Origin: Anadara kagoshimensis
Lineage: Eukaryota; Mollusca; Bivalvia; Arcoida; Arcidae
Assembly: GCA_021292105.1 (NCBI GenBank)
Contig: CM037874.1
Span: 23,185,534 to 23,249,533, forward strand
Direction: 5' to 3'
DNA length: 64,000 bases
Both the position numbers and the translations under genes were made by a program. The notes below the pieces were generated by a model. It worked only from the letters and a program-made list of their open reading frames with translations. It made no database searches and was not told the origin of the DNA. This document shows, in pieces, positions 11,550 through 22,574 of this stretch (its first letter is position 1; the number at the start of each line of letters is the position of its first letter).

Positions 11550-12310
11550 TTGAAATTAAAATAAATAACAATATTAACCTTTATGTTTGCTTCAATAATT
11601 AAGTCAATAATTCAGCTTGTGTTAGACGCATTTCAGTTTGAGTTGATTATGTAATTCAAACGTAATTTTAAAATGATTACAATAAATTTAAGTGACATGA
11701 ATATGACACTTTATTTAACCGTGTTATAAGTGAAACACAACCTGTAAGTCTCGAGGCATTTATAGTCGTTATTCACACGACAGAAACATCAACATATAAT
11801 TTCAGACGTTTGTACGAGGTATATGTCATTAGAAACGATGATTAAAGATAAGATACGAATACATTTAAAATTAATATAGGTTACATATTTAGGAGTGTTC
11901 TTGCTGATTTTTATTCTCAACAAATTTATGTTTAAACATACTCACGCTATGAAAGAGATCAAAAGATTATTTGCTGTAAGACATTTGCATGATTTTTTCG
12001 TTTCCGGTTCAAAACTAGATCTTTCAGGGAGGTAAAACGCCTTTCCTTTTTTAATATTGCCGGTATATTATTTCTAAAATTTGACGTGGTGACCTCGACT
12101 TATTTACCTTAAACTGGTATGCGACATATCGTTTTATATTGGTTAACATGTATGCCAAATTTGATTGCGGTCTGGGAATTAATTTTTATCTATATTTTTT
12201 ATATAAAAATCCATCCATAGACATTGAGAATATGGAGCCGACAGACGGTGTGATTCCTTTATCCAATCTAAAACTACGTGTTCCGGGATAGTCAATTAAA
12301 ACTTACTATC
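11550..12310. other. No feature seen
   Basis: No gene or repeat family was recognised in this stretch. Confidence 0.4.
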
Positions 12311-12315
12311 GAGTT

Positions 12316-12545
12316 AACCGCCGCTCAGTTGGTAGAGTGCTTGCTCCGTAAGGTGGAGGTCGTGGGTTCAAACCCCGACCGGGCCCTACCCAAGACATGA
12401 AAGTGGGTTGTGACTTATTTCGCCAAACACTCGGCACTACGAAATGAAAGTCACGGTTTTCTGGTGTGAACTTAAAAAAATGACGTCCCGAGTCACAAAA
12501 AGGCATGACACAATCAAGAGCCTTCTCGTATAATGCCATTAGATA
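12316..12545 (+). mobile_element. tRNA-headed SINE (family 1), 3'-truncated
   Basis: Good tRNA-like head: CGCTCAGTTGGTAGAGTGC as box A and GGTCGTGGGTTCAAACCCC as box B. The body runs through AAGACATGAAAGTGGG, CACTCGGCACTACGAAATG and ATAATGCCATTAG, then stops before the ATATAAGTGAAATATT tail block. Confidence 0.82.
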
Positions 12546-12739
12546 TGAATCCAAAATTCACACTCAATCGCCTAAATACGTTTGTTCATTTGATTTTCAC
12601 TTGTTTCTATAAAACCATGTAGTGTAGGAATTCCTGGCCTGAAAATGATTCATGGGCTCAGAAATACCCAAGACAGAACTGTATTTAATTGTACAAAGTT
12701 CCAAACAATCAAGTGTCTATTGCTAGTAGTGAAACCTGA

Positions 12740-12925
12740 AACTCGCTTATTTATCAACGTTGATCGACTACTTAAATGAAAATCATGTTCAAACTACAAT
12801 CTCAAGCGGCAAATTAAAAACTATGAAATTGGCAAATTAAGTTATACACGTGAACTTCCACCAGCGAAGTTTGGCCGGCTGCTCTGGCATGGTAAGCACT
12901 TCGACAAGCTTGTACCATAGATGTA
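12740..12925 (-). mobile_element. Penelope-type element, 3' fragment
   Basis: Contains ACACGTGAACTTCCACCAGC and GCTGCTCTGGCATGGTAAGC, equivalent to the CACGTGAACTTCCACCAGGG and GTGCTCCGGAAGGGTAAGCA blocks of the 21.0-kb copy. Confidence 0.6.
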
Positions 12926-12929
12926 CATA

Positions 12930-14350
12930 GTCTTTATTAGATTAAATTTGAATGATTTTTATAAGTGACGATTATAATATTTGTTGATCTTCGGTCTAGA
13001 TTTCAGTTTATTTTAAGGTTTACCTTACATTTGAATAAAATCTTTAAAATTTTTTAGCCTTAAATGAAAAGTAAAATGTTTATATAATTTATAACTTTTC
13101 TGAATGACTAAGGGAAAAAATTACAGGTAATCTTACCGGAAATATGGTAATGAATAATCTAATGCGTTTTCATGAATTAGGACAGGTTGAGTAAGAAGTA
13201 CATTTTGGGGCGATGATAGCTTAGTGATCTAAAGGGCTCCTTTACGGGTCATATCTACCCTAACAACCTAGTTTTCAGTCCCTTTGGGAAGATCCGATTG
13301 TTTTTCAGTTTACTTGCCGAACGTAGGTGATTTTTCGTGTACTACAGTCTCCCCGTCTCGATATAAGAGAAAAAACTTGTGATTGGGTCACAAAACAATA
13401 TTCATCTTATCCAATCTCAAAAGAAGCTTTTAATAGTGTTTCATAAACAAGAAAATGCAAGTAATAAAAAAATATGCATGCAACTCCAAGCAGGATTTCG
13501 AGAAAGTGTGGCAATCTACTATTGATGCAAGCACCAGTTTCACAATAACTTTTTAGCTAAGATTTCAATTACTAGTAACTTTAATTTAGCAAAATGCGAC
13601 AAAACTTGTCATATGTGATAAGGTTAAAGTGATCTTCAAAATGACAACAAATAAAATATCACAAAGATTAACAAAATTATTAAGATTTCATATTTTCCAA
13701 ATTTACGTTAAGAGAAATTTGGTCAAGGGAATGATTGTGAAACTGGGTCCAGGGAACTTCGTCTACTTTTAATACTTATTTTGAATCTTGATATTTCTCT
13801 ACCAAATATATTAGTTCGGTAGATACAAAAACCTTTTGTCTGTTTCAAAATATAGAAAAATCAAGGTGTTGTGCATACATACCTAAGTTTATCTATGATA
13901 CGTGAAAATCACACCTGGTTGAACTTCATAACTAATTATCATCTCAAGAGTCAAAACACAAAGTTATCTTTCAGGTGTGCAGTTCTTTATACAAAATGTA
14001 AATGTATCATAATTAGTCAACATAAAAACTCGAAAACTTTTCAATTTGCATGCGAGACATGTATAAAGAAAAGCATATATACAGCGTTTAAATAAAATAT
14101 TATTTTTCAGTATGTAAAGCAAAACTAGTTTACTGTAAAATAGTTACGTTTTTATGTTTGATTAAAAACATTCCATTCAAACTAATAAATATAAAAGCTT
14201 AACTGACAAATAAACGGTTATAACTAATTTATTGCATAGACCTGTGTGAGATGTACGGCCTAGACGCATATTTAAGTATCTGCCCAGTCGCAAATAACGT
14301 TTTTACATTTGATTATGCTTTGATATTCAATAAATATTTAGCTAAATTTC
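12930..14350. other. No gene; possible very old SINE remnant
   Basis: At 13205-13385 a TAGCTTAGTGATCTAAAG-like head and a CGTCTCGATATAAGAGAAA tail suggest an old relative of the family 1 SINE, but the middle does not match. The rest of the stretch shows nothing recognisable. Confidence 0.3.
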
Positions 14351-14354
14351 TTAC

Positions 14355-14990
14355 ACGAAAGGCTACATTTGAAACTTAATGACAAACGTGATGACTTGAT
14401 TTTTTTATTGTGAATTTTCCTTTTTTAAATGCAGCAATATACCTGCTTCTCTGGCTTATGGTGTATTTGTTTCCCAATAAATAATCTATGGTAGAGCTTG
14501 TTCCCACTTAGGGGATTATGAACAACGAAGTAACTGCTTACAAATAAATTGGTGACTCAGGATATTGCAAGCCTAGGCTTATCAAGGCCCTCAAAAAGTT
14601 TTATGGCCGTCATCATAAGATTGATGGATTATGAACAACGCAGTAAGCTGCTTACAAATAAATTGGTGACTCATGGATATTGCAAGCCTAGGCTTATCAA
14701 GGCCCTCAAAAAGTTTTATGGTCGTCATCAAAACATTGTTGATAAGATTGATGTCACTATGTTCAGGATTGCCCGGATATATTTGACGTCTCATAGTTCC
14801 ATGTTCCTTTCACACAATTTTGATTACACAGGTGGCGGGTGTAGCTAGCATAACAGGAGGAGCTTACCCTTTCGGAGCACCCAGTTTTACTTCCCTGGTG
14901 AAACATTCACGTGTCTAACCTAACTGGTCAGTTCCAAAGTTCTTACTTTGCTCCTGGATCGTGATTCGGACATAAATAAGTATGTTCGTT
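14355..14990 (+). mobile_element. Penelope-type element, C-terminal and 3' part, with internal duplication
   Basis: Plus-strand frames carry RLHLKL-DKRDD, then LTNKLVTHGYCKPRLIKALK, KFYGRHQNIVDKIDV and a C-terminal ARIYLTSHSSMFLSHNFDY. These are the end of the same reverse-transcriptase ORF found at 21420-21905. A segment of 113 bp is duplicated in tandem (ATGAACAACG at about 14513 and 14626), which repeats the LTNKLVT-GYCKPRLIKALK part. The upstream palm domain is missing, and the frame is broken before 14549. Confidence 0.8.
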
Positions 14991-14999
14991 TTTGATTAT

Positions 15000-16395
15000 T
15001 TGTTTTATATTTTGAATTATTAAAAGCTGAACTTGCTTGAAACCAGATAATCAGATGGACAAACCGCAGGATAATGTTTTATATATTGATTACGAATACT
15101 TGAGTAATCAGGGCATACAAAAAACCAAAAAGATAAACATCTTCAATACCAATCAATTTACAATAACACACCTTGCTGCTTCTTTTTACATTGTTATACA
15201 TACCCTTTTCTATTAAGAAATCATGTGATGACAATCTATATTTACACAGTATTTTTGGTATTAATATGACAAAGGTTTACGAAAGTAAAATTGTAAATAA
15301 AACCTTTTAACTAAGTCTCTATACAAATCACACTTTGAAGAATTATTAAAAAAACGAAAAAAGCAGTTTGTAAAAAGTTATCATTTATGACACTAGTAAA
15401 CATGCCTAAAATATTTTGTATCAAAAACACTGCATTGAACCCATGTCTACATAATAAATCTTTGACCTGTACTAGCCAGTTATATTTACCATAACTATTT
15501 ATCCTATCCTGTTATACATATCATTATAACAAGCTTTCAAGACACAAATTTTAACCAATATATTATGATGCGTATATGCCTGTATAATTGTAAAGGAAAA
15601 CGAGCTAATTCAAAATAAACCATCAGGTTACATGTCGTTTTCCGCACACCAAGTAAAGTTTTACAAAAATCTATCAATTATAGAGCGATTCGGACATTTC
15701 TAGGAAGTTGTTACGTTCCACTACCTGCAATCATGCGAGATATTGGTTGGATTTATTTCAGCGAAATATAGTTCAGGTTTTCGCTAGCTGGAATATATTA
15801 TTAGATTAGTCGGAAACTTTTACTTTTGAATAACTGGCTATCAATAAAATATAAAAATGCATGATGTGAAATTTATTTTTAATTACTAAATTTGGACTTT
15901 CAGAAACATGTTTTTTTCACACAAAAACAGAACCCAATACATTGGACGACAAAAATGTGATATATTATACCGCATTTGCCTAACATTAAGTACAAATATA
16001 ACAATTAAGAACAGGATGTTCAAAACGTCAAAAATACTAAATTTGAATATATCGCCGAACAATACGTCAAAACGATCACTAATCAGAAAGTAGGTAATTA
16101 CGCACAAGATATGTTGAACTTTTCCCACAAAATAGTAAACACAAATAGTTATTTCTCTCCCAACTACCCTGATTTCATGATGTCAATAATCACTATCTTT
16201 AAAACGTGTTTGGTTCCATCCCTCTAGACAAGTTAATAGGGTTATAAAACAGAGTCCATTCAAAGATTTGTGCATAGTTTCATTGGCATAATTACACCTG
16301 TTTGATGGATATCCTCCAAGACATTTATTTACAATGTCAACAGTCAATCAATCCACCCCTCGCACGTGAAATGCTACTTTTCAAGCTTTATTACC
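15000..16395. other. No feature seen
   Basis: Short frames at 15886-16128 on both strands overlap each other and have no domain. Nothing else was recognised. Confidence 0.4.
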
Positions 16396-16398
16396 GGT

Positions 16399-16607
16399 AA
16401 TTGACGTATCGCCGACCACGCCCAAAATGTTCCGACACTGGCCGCTATTACGGTTCCAAAGCAGCGTCACGACAACTAATGACGTTTTAGTGTCAGTGAC
16501 CTAATTAAACCGCACAATTCAGGCCGAGTTTTCATTCTTTTTGTGTGTAATTCAAGCATGTCGACCCTTTGTCGGAAAATTTTGGGCGTGCAAGCAATAC
16601 GTCAATT
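16399..16607. mobile_element. MITE A, copy 1 (209 bp)
   Basis: Terminal inverted repeats: the left end reads AATTGACGTATCGCC and continues CACGCCCAAAATGTTCCGAC; the right end is its complement with few differences (GTCGGAAAATTTTGGGCGTG, then AATACGTCAATT). There is no coding capacity. A second copy lies at 19778-19989. No clear target duplication was found. Confidence 0.85.
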
Positions 16608-16789
16608 GACTGATCAATTTACAAACATAATTTTATATCCCGAATAAAATGTTAATTTAAGTTAATTTTTAAATACGAAATAGTTGTCACTATTTAATTA
16701 ATAAAATTTACGCACGGATCGGTTTTTATAGTAAAGGCTGACCAAAATAAAAAAGGAAAATCTTTTTTATCCTTTTACAGGGGTCTTTT

Positions 16790-17300
16790 CCAGGTATTGA
16801 AATATACAATTTCAAGGGAAATTCTGATACTTTGATTTTGAAAAATTAAAAAAATTCTGATATTTTGAGTTTCCTATGAAAACTTAAGATACTTTGATTC
16901 AGAAATTTTCAGGAGAAATTAGTTTGATTCTGATAATTTCAGGGGAAATTTCCCGTGAAAACTTCAGATACTTTGATTTGGAAAATTTCAGGGAAAATTT
17001 CTCATGAAAAATTTCAGATACTTTGATTCTGAAAATTTCAGGGTAAATTTCCCACGTAAACTTCAGAAACTTTGATTCAGAAATATTCAGGGAAAACTTC
17101 ATGTAAAAACTTTTGATACTTTGATTTAGAAAATTTCAGGGGAAATTTCCTGTGTAAACTTCTTATAGTTTGATTCTGAGAATTTCAGGGGAAATTTCCC
17201 ATGAAAACTTCTAATGATTTGATTCTGAAAATTGCAGGGGAAATTTCCCGTAAAAACTTCAGATACTTTGACTCTGAAAATTTCAGGGGAAAGATTTAAC
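16790..17300. repeat. Tandem array, ~49-bp unit, ~10 copies
   Basis: ACTTTGATTCTGAAAATTTC followed by AGGGGAAATTTCCC and GTGAAAACTTCAGAT repeats with a period of 48-50 bp. The motif GGGGAAATTTCCC is itself palindromic. Two minus-strand frames (16899-17102 and 17126-17320) stay open across the array and translate to repeated SPEIFRIKVSE-like text, but no start, splice site or neighbour supports a gene. Confidence 0.88.
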
Positions 17301-17462
17301 TGAATACATACTAAATACATAAATGCTGAATTGTTTTGAACCTACTCCGTGTTTACATTAAATATGATTATTTTATTAGATATAATTTGTTTGTCATCAT
17401 ATTGAAATGACCAAACATGATTAGGATCCTCTGCAATTTTTCTAAAGTAAGTGTGATCAGTG

Positions 17463-17826
17463 TTAGTTGAATGTTGCTTAACGTCGCATCAGCAAATTTT
17501 TCAGCTATTCGCGACGGAAACTTATTTATTAATCTCTATGGATTAATCTTTAAACAATTGTTTGTATGCATGTAAGTGCGAGTGTGTTTTGTGGTCTGCC
17601 TTGTACTAGCGCGCACTAAGGGTGACTTTAACGTGCTAGCTCGGAGTCAGTACGCGGCAGTCAAGCGTACCACTTCCCCGTCCATTATACTGATACAAGG
17701 TTAACCAGGAAAGACCGAAAATTAACTTTCCCACATGTGGTTTGAGCGGGGCTCGAACTCGCAGCGTTGAGAGACCCTGGATTTGAAGACTAACATCTTA
17801 TCCATTAGGACTCCGCGGCCTCATAT
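17463..17826 (-). mobile_element. tRNA-headed SINE (family 2), copy 1
   Basis: On the minus strand the element begins with GGCCGCGGAGTCCTAATGGA, resembling the 5' half of a tRNA-Arg with box A, followed by the box B-like GCGAGTTCGAGCCCCGCTC. The body includes AACTTTCGG-type text, GTACGCTTGACTGCCGCGTA and GCTAGCACGTTAAAGTCACC, and it ends in TGATGCGACGTTAAGCAACA. A second copy is at 54776-55070. Confidence 0.75.
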
Positions 17827-17939
17827 GTATAGCTAGTAATATACAGCCACTTTTTTTTGGACTTTTTAAAAAGTTTGACCAATTCGAGATATCCAAATTC
17901 TAGATAACAAGATTTATAGATTCATTACTTGTTTACGTA

Positions 17940-18260
17940 CATTGCATCACAGTCAAAACAACTGCGATGACGATAGGCCAATGTTTTGTTTTTAACATCG
18001 CGCTCCGTAATAGAATATAAAAGATCTAGGAAATTCTAAAGATAATAAGGTACTCCAACATCCATTTTATTTAATAATATTTATTTATTTTCAATTTTAA
18101 TTTGCACTGCAAGTACTGATCATTACTGAATGAGCTGTGGACACCTCAAAGTGCCGAGGGGCCGACTGACGACTGAGTAGCCTATCTGTTGTCAACTGAT
18201 GGACTACTTTTCGGCTACTACCTGTCTACAGTTCGGTCCCTCAGTAGTCGAGTCACGGAT
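17940..18260. repeat. Dispersed repeat B, copy 1
   Basis: Shares AACTGCGATG, CTCCGTAATAGAATATAAAA, and CTGTGGACACCTCAAAGTGC with GAGGGGCCGA with the segment at 22575-22900 in the same order and spacing. Its class is unknown. Confidence 0.6.
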
Positions 18261-18379
18261 CCTTTTCGTCAGCTAAGTGTTATACATTCGTCAGGCCTGT
18301 ACCACAATCAATGCCCATAGGGGAAAAATTTGCATAGTATTTTTAGAAAACTAGCAAACAATTAGGCTACAACAACGTA

Positions 18380-18797
18380 AGATGTGATTTACTGTTAAAT
18401 CAAAATTAAAACATACCAATCCATGTTCAAATCACAATCCAAAAGCAACTTGAAAGTAAAAAAAAAAAAAAAAAAGATTAAAACTGATTAAATACATGTA
18501 ACACGTGAACTGCCAAGAGGGAAGTGAGTTCTGGTGATCCAGAAGGGTAATAAACTGTTTAACTACCTACAGCCACCAAGTGTGTTATCCAAATTGAGAG
18601 AGAGAAACGAACATGGAACGCCAGGAATATCCCCGTTAATACTGGGCACAGAGGGATTTATTATACTCATCAACAGTATTGTGATGGCAGTCATTTTTTG
18701 AGAGCCTGCAATATCCCTGGAACAACAATTTATTTGTATGTAGCACGCTTTGTCGTATAAAGTTCGTTCCCGTAGTGGAAACAGTCTCTAACAGAGC
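18380..18797 (-). mobile_element. Penelope-type element, 3' part
   Basis: Minus-oriented copy with the landmarks GTGAACTGCCAAGAGGGAAG, AGAGAAACGAACATGGAACG, ATTGTGATGGCAGTC, TGCAATATCCCTGG and GTTCCCGTAGTGGAAACAG. Translated on the minus strand, the end part corresponds to the C-terminal GY-C-LSK-D-CHHN segment of the family ORF, with losses. Confidence 0.75.
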
Positions 18798-18914
18798 TGT
18801 CATGTGGTACTTTTGATGGTTATAAAATAATGCACTCAAAAGTAGCGCATGGCAATTGTCACGTGGTAGTTTTTAATGAATTATTTCATAAAAATTCAAA
18901 AGTAGCACATGTCA
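18798..18914. repeat. Palindrome, copy 2 (doubled)
   Basis: Two adjacent hairpins with the same arms as 4942-5000: TGTCATGTGGTACTTTTGA against TCAAAAGTAGCGCATGGCA, then GTCACGTGGTAGTTTTTAAT against ATTCAAAAGTAGCACATGTC. Confidence 0.7.
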
Positions 18915-18919
18915 GAGCG

Positions 18920-19775
18920 TATAAATTGTGAAACCAATAGAAATAAATAATACATAAATAATAATAAAAATTGGTAAAACAAAATCAACCGAACAAGTAT
19001 CTCTCTTACATGTTATGATGTAATTTTTGGTTTCTATCAGGAAAATTCTTCTCCTTAATTGCATATTAATAGCAAAATTCTTTATTCATACTTTAAAACT
19101 AGACAAATGTTTCAACTGCATAAACTTAGAGGGTTTTAAAATAAAATAATCATTATGAAACATATTAAATTTAGTAATAATCAGTTTATTGAATATGAAA
19201 ACCTCTGGAGTAAACTTTACAATTCTGTTTAACATAATTAGAATAATACTCTTTGGCTACTTTTTTGAATTTGTATAATTTTGTTTTGTTTTGTGGCTTG
19301 AAGGCCACCTCTATATAAGGGTCACCTGATTATAGAGGCCAGTACAATTGTATGCTTAACGTTTTTGTTTATATTATTTGAATTTGTTTAAAAAGACCAC
19401 CTGCCCACGTGAGCCACTTTTGCTGATTCCTTTTGGAGTTCTTTATAGACAGGTTTGAATGTATTCAGCAAGTCTCCTCTTGTATATAATTGCAATCTTT
19501 TTTTGTGTGTATAATATGTATTTTGGATATATTTACATATGTATGTATGTACGTTGTATAAGTTAACGAGAGATAACAAAAATAAATTAAAAACAAAGAA
19601 AATAAATAATACATTTTGAAATATTTTTATCATAGCTATGGATAGCCTGTCTACAAAAATACAAGTAGTGAAAAATAATGTTCATTTTGTATATCAGCTT
19701 TTTTATTTGTTGCCACAGAAAGGAGGTGTATGATCCTTGATCTGTATGTGAACTTTCTGTATTGTTCGATTGTTA
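18920..19775. other. No feature seen
   Basis: An 81-codon minus frame at 19388-19633 is rich in hydrophobic and lysine codons of AT-rich DNA and has no domain. No gene or known repeat was recognised. Confidence 0.4.
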
Positions 19776-19777
19776 AC

Positions 19778-19989
19778 AATTGACGTATCGCCGCTCACGC
19801 ATTTTATGTTCTGACACAGACCGCCAAAGCAGCTTCACAGCAACTAATGCCTTTCAAGTGTCAGTGAAGTCATAAAATGGCACAATTCAGATCGAGTTTT
19901 TATATTTTTTTTTTCATTCTTTTTGTGTGTAATTTAGCATGCCGACCCTTTGTCGGAACGTTGTGAGCGTGGCCGGCAATTCGTCAATT
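19778..19989. mobile_element. MITE A, copy 2 (212 bp)
   Basis: Same ends as 16399-16607 (AATTGACGTATCGCC... and ...CGTCAATT), the same internal CAAAGCAGCTTCACAGCAAC and TTTTTGTGTGTAATTTAGCA, and the same orientation. It carries small internal deletions compared with copy 1. Confidence 0.85.
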
Positions 19990-19994
19990 GATTA

Positions 19995-20830
19995 TTATTG
20001 ATAAAAGGCATTCGAGTTTCGATGGAAAAGTTTGAGATTTGAACCCGATTAAGAGGGTGACATTGCAGTCAGTTGTATCGTATTTTTGGTAGGATGTCTG
20101 ATAATGCATTTCAACTGGAGATAGCAAATTTACGTAGACAAGACTTAAAAGTACTTAGCTAGGTAAAAAAAATATTTCTTCAAAAGTAAACACTACTCTA
20201 CGTGTCATTACACCTTATATTCCATTTTGATTTGATCAATACGTTTTGTTTAATTGTGAGAATGTTGTACTCTAATGCATATATTGGGCCAGAGTGACTG
20301 AGTGGTTTAAACATTGAATAACGGACCACGGTACGTCTCATCATTGTAGGGAAAGTCAAACAACACTGACCAGTCTGTGTGACCTTTTATTGCGAATATT
20401 CATACTGTTTTATTTTAATGTCAAGTGGGCCGGTCCATGTTGTTCACCAGTTCTAATCACTTTCGGGAGAGTTCTGTGTTTAGGAAAATCCGTCAGTTCG
20501 CATGTCGGTTTTTGCAGGAGTCCGGTTTCTTCCAACATTTTGATTAGCTGCCTCGATATAATTTAAATTATAATGGTGTGTGACACAATTACTGTAGTCA
20601 CCAGCTTACTTTTATTTAATATTTATGCCGTACGGTATATATATCTTCAAGGCATGCAAGTGAAACGAACATGTTAATATGTGCACATTATGGAGAATTC
20701 TATACACTGTGTTGCACTTTTAAGACACATTTCATACATGGTCGATTTTAAATGTTAAACAAGTTATGCATACAAAATAATATGCATCTATCTAACGTTG
20801 TTAACTCAAGTACTTATAGTGGAGCGAGAA
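19995..20830. other. No gene; upstream of the candidate secreted-protein exon
   Basis: A tRNA-like phrase at 20285 (GGCCAGAGTGACTGAGTGGT) and a CTCGATATAA phrase at 20552 may be an eroded SINE, but the match is poor. No clear TATA box or initiator was found ahead of the ATG at 20832. Confidence 0.3.
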
Positions 20831-20831
20831 A

Positions 20832-20904
20832 ATGTTCAAATTAACAGTGTTTAATTGTATTTTTGTCTTCTCGTGGCTTTATGGATACCCTACTATAGCA
20901 CAAA
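20832..20904 (+). CDS. Candidate first exon: signal peptide of a small secreted protein
   Basis: An ATG with A at -3 opens a 73-nt frame that reads MFKLTVFNCIFVFSWLYGYP, then TIAQ, and runs straight into a consensus donor GTAAGT at 20905. The peptide has one lysine, a hydrophobic core of about 15 residues and a plausible cleavage site after Thr-Ile-Ala, so it is a textbook signal peptide. The exon ends in phase 1. Downstream on the same strand lie two or three small exons with matching phase (28461-28505, 29471-29664, 35921-35932). Seen: start, hydrophobic core and splice donor. Inferred: that this is a real gene. No family was recognised, and a chance AT-rich frame is the alternative. Confidence 0.45.
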
Positions 20905-21029
20905 GTAAGTAAATTGTCATGTTACTTTTGTGGACAAAACCGAACTTGACATTTCAAATATTGTTTTTTAAACACGTTTTATTTTTAATTCATCAAATCA
21001 GTTATATATCAATAAAACAAAAAACAAAC

Positions 21030-21910
21030 ATACTTATCCATTTCCGAATCACAATCCAAAAGTTAAGTAAAAAATTATGGAACTGACAAGTTAGGTTATA
21101 AGACACGTGAACTTCCACCAGGGAAGTGATACCGGGTGCTCCGGAAGGGTAAGCACCTGTTTAGCTAGCTACACCCTTCACGTGTGTAATCAAAATTGTG
21201 TGAAAGAAACATAGAACTATGAGACGTCAAATATATCCAAGGCAATCCTGGACACTGAGACATCAAACTTAACAACAATATTGTGATGACGGCCATGAAA
21301 CTCTTTGAGGGCCTTGATAAGCCTAGGCTTGCAATATCCCTGAGTCAACAATTTATTTGCAAGCAGCCTACTTCGTTGTACAAAGTCCCCGTAGTGGGAA
21401 CAAGCTCTACCATAGCGTATTAATTAAGAAACAAATACACCATAAGCAGGAGAAGCAGATATATTGCTGCATAAGAAGGAAAGTTGACAATAGAAAAATT
21501 AAAGTCATCACGTTTGTCATAAAGTTTCAAATGTAGCCTTTCTTGTGCGTCATAATTCAGATATAAGTCTAAAAAGGAAGCAGAACTTGAGGAATCAGTC
21601 GTGTCTTTTATTTCAAGCTCACTAGAAGAGATGACATTTACATAGTCTCCAAATTTAGGATTGTTAAGAGACAGAACGTCATCTATGTATCTGTATGTTG
21701 AGTTGAATGATATGGCGACAGTTTTCTCTCCAGATATAACAAGGTTCTGCATAAATTCTGCTTCGTAAGAATAAAGAAACAAATCAGCAAGCAATGGTGC
21801 ACAGTTTGTACCCATTGGTATACCGATTGTTTGCTGAAAAACTATACTACCAAACACAACAAATATGTTATTTACTGATGCGGCTTTAAACAATAATTCA
21901 CTCACTCACT
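21030..21910 (-). mobile_element. Penelope-type element, best-preserved copy
   Basis: From right to left the element carries the end of a reverse-transcriptase ORF (21420-21905), its C-terminal segment with GYCKPRLIKALK (shadowed by TTGAGGGCCTTGATAAGCCT), and a 3' region ending near TCACAATCCAAAAGTTAAG. The 3' region includes CACGTGAACTTCCACCAGGG and GTGCTCCGGAAGGGTAAGCA. It is 5'-truncated in the RT domain. About twenty other fragments of the same family lie in the window, nearly all covering only this 3' half, as expected of incomplete reverse transcription. Confidence 0.85.
21420..21905 (-). pseudogene. Reverse transcriptase ORF, palm domain, 5'-truncated
   Basis: 161 codons are open. The protein begins inside the RT domain with FGSIVFQQTIGIPMGTNCAP, then LLADLFLYSYEAEFMQNL, a YRYIDDVLSLNNPKFGDYV block, LEIKDTTDSSSSASFLDLYL, and KLYDKRDDFNFSIVNFPS. 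The G-x-PMG-x-x-x-AP-x-LA block and YIDD are RT motifs 4 and 5; both catalytic aspartates are present. The text after it, F-LDL and KRDDF-F-IVNFP, is typical of a family of endonuclease-poor or Penelope-like reverse transcriptases that is very abundant in bivalves and cnidarians. Assignment to Penelope-like elements is from memory of motif style. The fingers domain is missing, so the copy cannot be active. Confidence 0.85.
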
Positions 21911-21984
21911 TTTGTATAACATATCGTTTCTCGGGTGATTACAAAAAGCCGAAGAATTTACCTTTAAAATTAAAAGTTATAGAT

Positions 21985-22110
21985 GCATATGGCGTCTCAT
22001 AGTTCTATTTTCCTTTTATTCTCTTTTTTGATTTGATACGTGGTAGGTTTAAGGTACTTATCATTCTCGAGCACCCGATATTGCTTCCCAGTTTGCAATC
22101 CATGTATTTA
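21985..22110 (+). mobile_element. Penelope-type element, plus-strand 3' fragment
   Basis: ATGGCGTCTCATAGTTC, TTCCTTTTATTCTC and GAGCACCCGATATTGCTTCC match the sequence after the RT ORF in plus orientation. It stands next to the minus-strand copy, so the two point away from one another. Confidence 0.55.
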
Positions 22111-22191
22111 ACTTGGGTTTTGCATGTTTTCAGTATTTGTTTTGCGTTTGGTATTGTAATTTGGATATGAACTGATAATTAGTTTTTGATT

Positions 22192-22370
22192 ACAGTACGG
22201 GCCTGTCGAAAGTAAACATTTTATTGCCAGATCGGCAGCTTGTCTCGATCCCTTTGCAGTTATGGCAATTTTTCGGCAGCTGTTGTTTATCTCTCGGCAG
22301 TGTTTCGGCCGCTCGACCATTGGCTCATCGGGACCTTTTCGCCCGCTTGGCCCTGTCATATTTTAGAGAG
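22192..22370. mobile_element. MITE C, one end only
   Basis: Starts with TACAGTACGGGCCTGTCGAA and AGTAAACATT, matching the left terminus of the complete copy at 48620-48838. Inside, repeated TCGGCAG units are seen. The matching right end was not found, so the copy is truncated. Confidence 0.55.
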
Positions 22371-22574
22371 AAAATCGTGAAATTAACTTACCTTGGAATT
22401 AGTCAAAGAGAGATTAGTAGGACAATTGGCACAGATGATAACATTCATATATTGCTCGACATCTTTTTGTCTTGACACCGAGAAGGTGTTAAAAGTCGTA
22501 TATTGAAACCAGATATCTGATAATGACAAGGGATTAAAAGATGGGGTGTTTAGGTACAATTAATGACTAAATCA

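Noticed and set aside
13205-13385. Old SINE family 1 copy
   Set aside because: Only the CTCGATATAAG tail phrase matches; the body does not align, so no element is called.
20281-20580. Third SINE family with a tRNA-Ser/Leu-like head
   Set aside because: GAGTGACTGAGTGGTTTAAA is suggestive, but no box B, defined end or second copy is present.
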